The translations under genes were made by a program, and so were the position numbers. A stretch of 26,960 nt of DNA, taken from the NCBI GenBank assembly GCA_023419055.1, contig JAEZYO010000851.1:1-26960 (forward strand), written 5' to 3'. Source of the stretch: Pseudomonadota bacterium (GTDB taxonomy: Bacteria > Myxococcota > Polyangia > Polyangiales > Polyangiaceae). Shown piece by piece: positions 24,369-26,960 of this stretch; the stretch's first letter is position 1, and each line of letters opens with the position of its first letter. The notes under the pieces were generated by a model. That model saw only the letters and a program-made list of their open reading frames with translations. It had not been told where the DNA came from and did not search any database.

Positions 24369-24472
24369 TCCGTTGCTGGTCCAACTTTCGCAAAGTCGCG
24401 CGTTGCGCTGGAGCGATCGAGCCGTTATCGATTTTCCAGCTCGAACGATCCCCTCAACTTGGGAGACGAGAG

Positions 24473-26785
24473 TTGGTACGTGACGCGGAGCTTCAGAAAA
24501 TTGCGTTCATCGGCAGCTACTTGCCGCGCCGCTGTGGCATCGCAACCTTCACCGAGGACGTCTGGCGAGCGGTGTCGGAGCAGGTCTCCGGGGAGTGCGT
24601 GGTCCTGCCCGTCACGGATCCGGGCCACCACTACGAGTACCCGCCCGAGGTGCGCTTCGAGATCGACGAGCAGGATCTCGCCTCCTACCGCCGGGCCGCG
24701 GATTTCCTGAACTTCAGCAACACCGACGTCGTGTGCGTCCAGCATGAGTTCGGCATTTACGGCGGCGCGGCAGGCAGCCACCTGCTCTTGCTCCTGCGCG
24801 GCCTCAGGATGCCGGTGGTCACGACGCTGCACACCGTGCTCGCGGAGCCGAACCCCGACCAGCGCCGGGTGATGGACGAGCTCGTCGGGCTCTCTTCACG
24901 CCTCGTGGTGATGACCGAGAAGGCGAAGGAGATGCTGCGCGACGTGTATCGCGCGCCCGAGGAGAAGATCGCGATCATCCCGCACGGCATCCCGGACATG
25001 CCGTTCGTGGACCCTGCCTTTTACAAGGACCAGTACGACGTCGTCGGTAAGAACGTGCTCCTCACGTTCGGGCTACTGTCGCCCAACAAGGGCGTCGAGA
25101 ACGTGATCCGAGCGCTGCCTGAGATCGTGAAGGAGTTTCCGAACCTCGTCTACATCGTGCTCGGCGCCACGCACCCGAACCTCGTGCGCGAGCAGGGCGA
25201 AGCGTACCGCATGAGCCTGGTTCGACTGGTCGAGGAGCTCGGGCTCGACGATCACGTCATCTTCTACGATCGCTTCGTCGAGCTCGAGGAGCTGAAGCAG
25301 TTCATCGGCGCCGCCGACATCTACATCACGCCCTACCTGAACGAGGCGCAAATCACCTCGGGGACGCTCGCCTACTCGTTCGGCTGCGGCAAGGCCGTGA
25401 TCTCCACGCCGTACTGGCACGCCCAGGAGCTCTTGGCGGAAGATCGCGGCGTGCTCGTCCCGTTCGGCTCGCCCGAGGCTGTCGCCAAAGAGGTGTGCGC
25501 ACTGCTCCGCGACGAGCCGCGGCGGCACGCGATGCGGAAGCGCGCCTACCTGCTCGGGCGCGAGATGGTCTGGGACAACGTGGCCCACCGCTACCTCGAG
25601 ACGTTCCGGGACGCGCGCCGCGCCGCGGGTGTTCGGCGCGTCGCCCGGCTGCGCCCCGCCGACGACGGGCGCCGAGCCGAGCTCCCGACGCCGAAGCTCG
25701 ACCACCTGAAGCGCATGACCGATCGCATCGGTCTGTTCCAGCACGCAAACTTCACGCTGCCGAACTACGCGGAGGGGTACTGCATCGACGACAACGCGCG
25801 CGCCCTCCTGCTCACGGTGCTCCTCGAAGAGGACGGCATGAAGACGCCGGAGCTCTCGGAGCTCGCGAACTCCTACGCCGCCTTCGTCAACTACGCCTTC
25901 GACCCGGAGCGGCGCCGCTTCCGCAACTTCATGGGCTTCGACCGGCGCTGGCTCGAGGACGTCGGCTCCGAGGACTCCCAGGGTAGAGCGCTCTGGGCGC
26001 TCGGCACTTGCGTCGGGCGCTCGCTCCGCCGCGATCTACAGTACTGGGCGGCGCGCTTGTTCGATCTCGCGCTCCCGCCGCTCGTGGAGACGAGCTACCC
26101 GCGCTCGTGGGCGTTCACCCTGCTCGGGATCCACGAGTACCTGCGCCGGCTGGGCGGCGATCGCGCGGTCACGCAGGTGCAGAACGAGCTCGGCGATCGC
26201 CTGTATCGCATCTACCGCGCCGCGCAGAGCTCGCACTGGTGCTGGTTCGAGGATCGCCTGACTTACGCGAACGCCAAGCTACCCCACGCGCTGATCGCGA
26301 CCGGGCACCGCAGCGGGCGCGAAGAGTGGCTCGCGGCGGGCCTCGAGTCGCTCGAGTGGCTGATGGAGCTCCAGCGCGCGCCAGCCGGCCATTTCCGGCC
26401 GATCGGCTCCAACGGCTTCTACGTTCGCGGGGGCGAGCCGGCTCACTTCGATCAGCAGCCGATCGAGACTCAGGCCTCGGTGTCGGCTTGCCTCGAGGCG
26501 TACCGCGTCACGCGCGACGCTCGCTGGCTCGCGCACGCGCGCACCTGCTTCGACTGGTTCTTCGGGAAGAACGATCTCGGGCTCAGCGTCTACGACCCGA
26601 CGAGCGGCGGCTGCCGGGACGCGCTGCAGGTCGATCGCACGAACCAGAACGAGGGCGCCGAGAGCACGCTCGCCTACTTGCTCTCGCTGACGGAGATGCG
26701 GCTCCTCGAGGCGTCGCTCCACGCCTTCCGGCAACCGGCCGAGCGCGACACCTCCACGACCAGCTTCCTCGGCAGCCGGCGCTGA
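24473..26785 (+). CDS. Two-domain protein: GT4 glycosyltransferase fused to an alpha/alpha-toroid-like domain
   Basis: I chose TTG 24473 (770 aa): GGGAG lies 7 nt upstream and the Rossmann strand KIAFIGSYLPRRCGIATF follows; the frame is open to 24320 but that stretch is Arg-rich and holds the hairpins. The N-terminal GT-B part (about 8-385) has VVCVQHEFGIYGG, TTLHTVL, IIPHGIPD, LLTFGLLSPNKGVENVIRAL and NEAQITSGTLAYSFGCGKAV. In the last motif the second Glu of the usual E-x7-E is Leu299. The C-terminal part (about 405-770) is helical with spaced aromatic/acidic motifs (YCIDDNARALL, RWLEDVGSEDSQGRALWALG, WCWFEDRLTYANAKLPHAL), like six-hairpin glycosidases. No signal peptide. Probably a cytosolic enzyme of oligosaccharide synthesis or turnover. 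Confidence 0.88.
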   Translation: MVRDAELQKIAFIGSYLPRRCGIATFTEDVWRAVSEQVSGECVVLPVTDPGHHYEYPPEVRFEIDEQDLASYRRAADFLNFSNTDVVCVQHEFGIYGGAAGSHLLLLLRGLRMPVVTTLHTVLAEPNPDQRRVMDELVGLSSRLVVMTEKAKEMLRDVYRAPEEKIAIIPHGIPDMPFVDPAFYKDQYDVVGKNVLLTFGLLSPNKGVENVIRALPEIVKEFPNLVYIVLGATHPNLVREQGEAYRMSLVRLVEELGLDDHVIFYDRFVELEELKQFIGAADIYITPYLNEAQITSGTLAYSFGCGKAVISTPYWHAQELLAEDRGVLVPFGSPEAVAKEVCALLRDEPRRHAMRKRAYLLGREMVWDNVAHRYLETFRDARRAAGVRRVARLRPADDGRRAELPTPKLDHLKRMTDRIGLFQHANFTLPNYAEGYCIDDNARALLLTVLLEEDGMKTPELSELANSYAAFVNYAFDPERRRFRNFMGFDRRWLEDVGSEDSQGRALWALGTCVGRSLRRDLQYWAARLFDLALPPLVETSYPRSWAFTLLGIHEYLRRLGGDRAVTQVQNELGDRLYRIYRAAQSSHWCWFEDRLTYANAKLPHALIATGHRSGREEWLAAGLESLEWLMELQRAPAGHFRPIGSNGFYVRGGEPAHFDQQPIETQASVSACLEAYRVTRDARWLAHARTCFDWFFGKNDLGLSVYDPTSGGCRDALQVDRTNQNEGAESTLAYLLSLTEMRLLEASLHAFRQPAERDTSTTSFLGSRR

Positions 26786-26812
26786 GCGCGCTCGAGGAGA
26801 AGTTTCAGAGCC

Positions 26813-26960
26813 ATGGCCATTCCGGTCAAGCGCACCAACATCGTGATCCGCCCGAACCCGGCGCGGGTCTTGTTCCGGCCGTTTTCTCCTTCGAGCGAGG
26901 CGCGATTCAGCCGCATCCTCGGGCGCGCCATGGCGCTCGAGGAGCGCGAGGTGGAGGCGC
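26813..26960 (+). CDS. N-terminus of a probable GH130 glycoside phosphorylase (cut by window edge)
   Basis: Only 49 codons from ATG 26813 are visible, with GAGGAG upstream. The start VKRTNIVIRPNPARVLFRPF followed by RFSRILGRAMALEEREVE matches the N-terminal pattern of GH130 proteins (basic strand, Pro-x-Pro-x-Arg-Val-x-x-Arg-Pro-Phe, then a helix with RIxxR). GH130 enzymes phosphorolyse beta-mannosides, some hydrolyse them. The gene starts 27 bp after the glycosyltransferase stop, so the two are surely co-transcribed. The family call rests on the N-terminus only; catalytic residues lie outside the window. Confidence 0.72.
   Translation, partial: MAIPVKRTNIVIRPNPARVLFRPFSPSSEARFSRILGRAMALEEREVEA

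Noticed and set aside
1..26960. CRISPR arrays, insertion sequences, tRNA or rRNA genes, phage or defence genes
   Set aside because: Looked for and not seen. The only regular repeats are protein-coding (DUF4215, TSP3, Gly/Ser linkers, GAGCCC hexamers) or short dyads.

Overview
The window is strongly GC-rich, with dense genes, G/C-ending codons, many GTG or TTG starts, and many exported proteins with low-complexity Gly/Ser linkers. These traits, together with DUF4215 Cys-rich repeats, a fibro-slime domain, TSP3-OmpA and LamG/CBM lipoproteins, point to a myxobacterium, most likely of the Polyangia (Sorangium-like) side. This assignment is inference from gene style; no rRNA or tRNA gene is visible. 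I see no CRISPR array, insertion sequence, phage gene or toxin-antitoxin pair, so most of the window looks like ordinary chromosome.

Layout. 1-2297 (-): 5' part of a large lipoprotein with 11 DUF4215 repeats running into a fibro-slime domain, cut by the window edge. 2647-3514 (-): a CxxC mini-protein overlapping a nucleoside deaminase. 3601-5456 (+): an exported M15 peptidase and a 6-phosphofructokinase. 5606-7102 (+): a lipoprotein with one DUF4215 unit and a propeller-like domain. 7107-9616 (-): a GH1-type glycosidase followed by a LamG lipoprotein. 9634-10266 (+): a stand-alone NFACT-R domain. 10273-10665 (-): a RidA-fold protein lacking the usual arginine. 10746-12886 (+): modABC molybdate importer. 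12984-14108 (+): an exported alpha/beta hydrolase. 14126-15772 (-): a DUF885 metallopeptidase-like protein. 15906-16290 (-): a small gene broken by a frameshift. 16312-17253 (-): a CBM3 lipoprotein. 17473-19056 (+): a helical lipoprotein of unknown function. 19185-19940 (+): a probable outer-membrane barrel. 19949-22287 (-): an OmpA/TSP3 protein and a DUF481 barrel. 22703-23110 (+): MscL. 23387-24304 (+): an AraC-type regulator. 24473-26785 (+): a two-domain glycosyltransferase. 26813-26960 (+): the start of a probable GH130 glycoside phosphorylase.

How the genes relate. Two themes recur. One is the cell surface: lipoproteins, barrels and the OmpA anchor. The other is carbohydrate: GH1, LamG, CBM3, and the regulator, glycosyltransferase and GH130 group at the right end. 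That right-end group is the best candidate for a poorly described pathway: an AraC regulator, a GT4 fused to an alpha/alpha-toroid-like domain, and a mannoside-phosphorylase-like enzyme, all on one strand. Other points worth checking are the isolated NFACT-R protein, the Rid protein without its catalytic arginine, the frameshifted gene at 15906-16290, a ModC without its C-terminal sensing domain, and several GC-rich hairpins without U-tracts placed just after stop codons.
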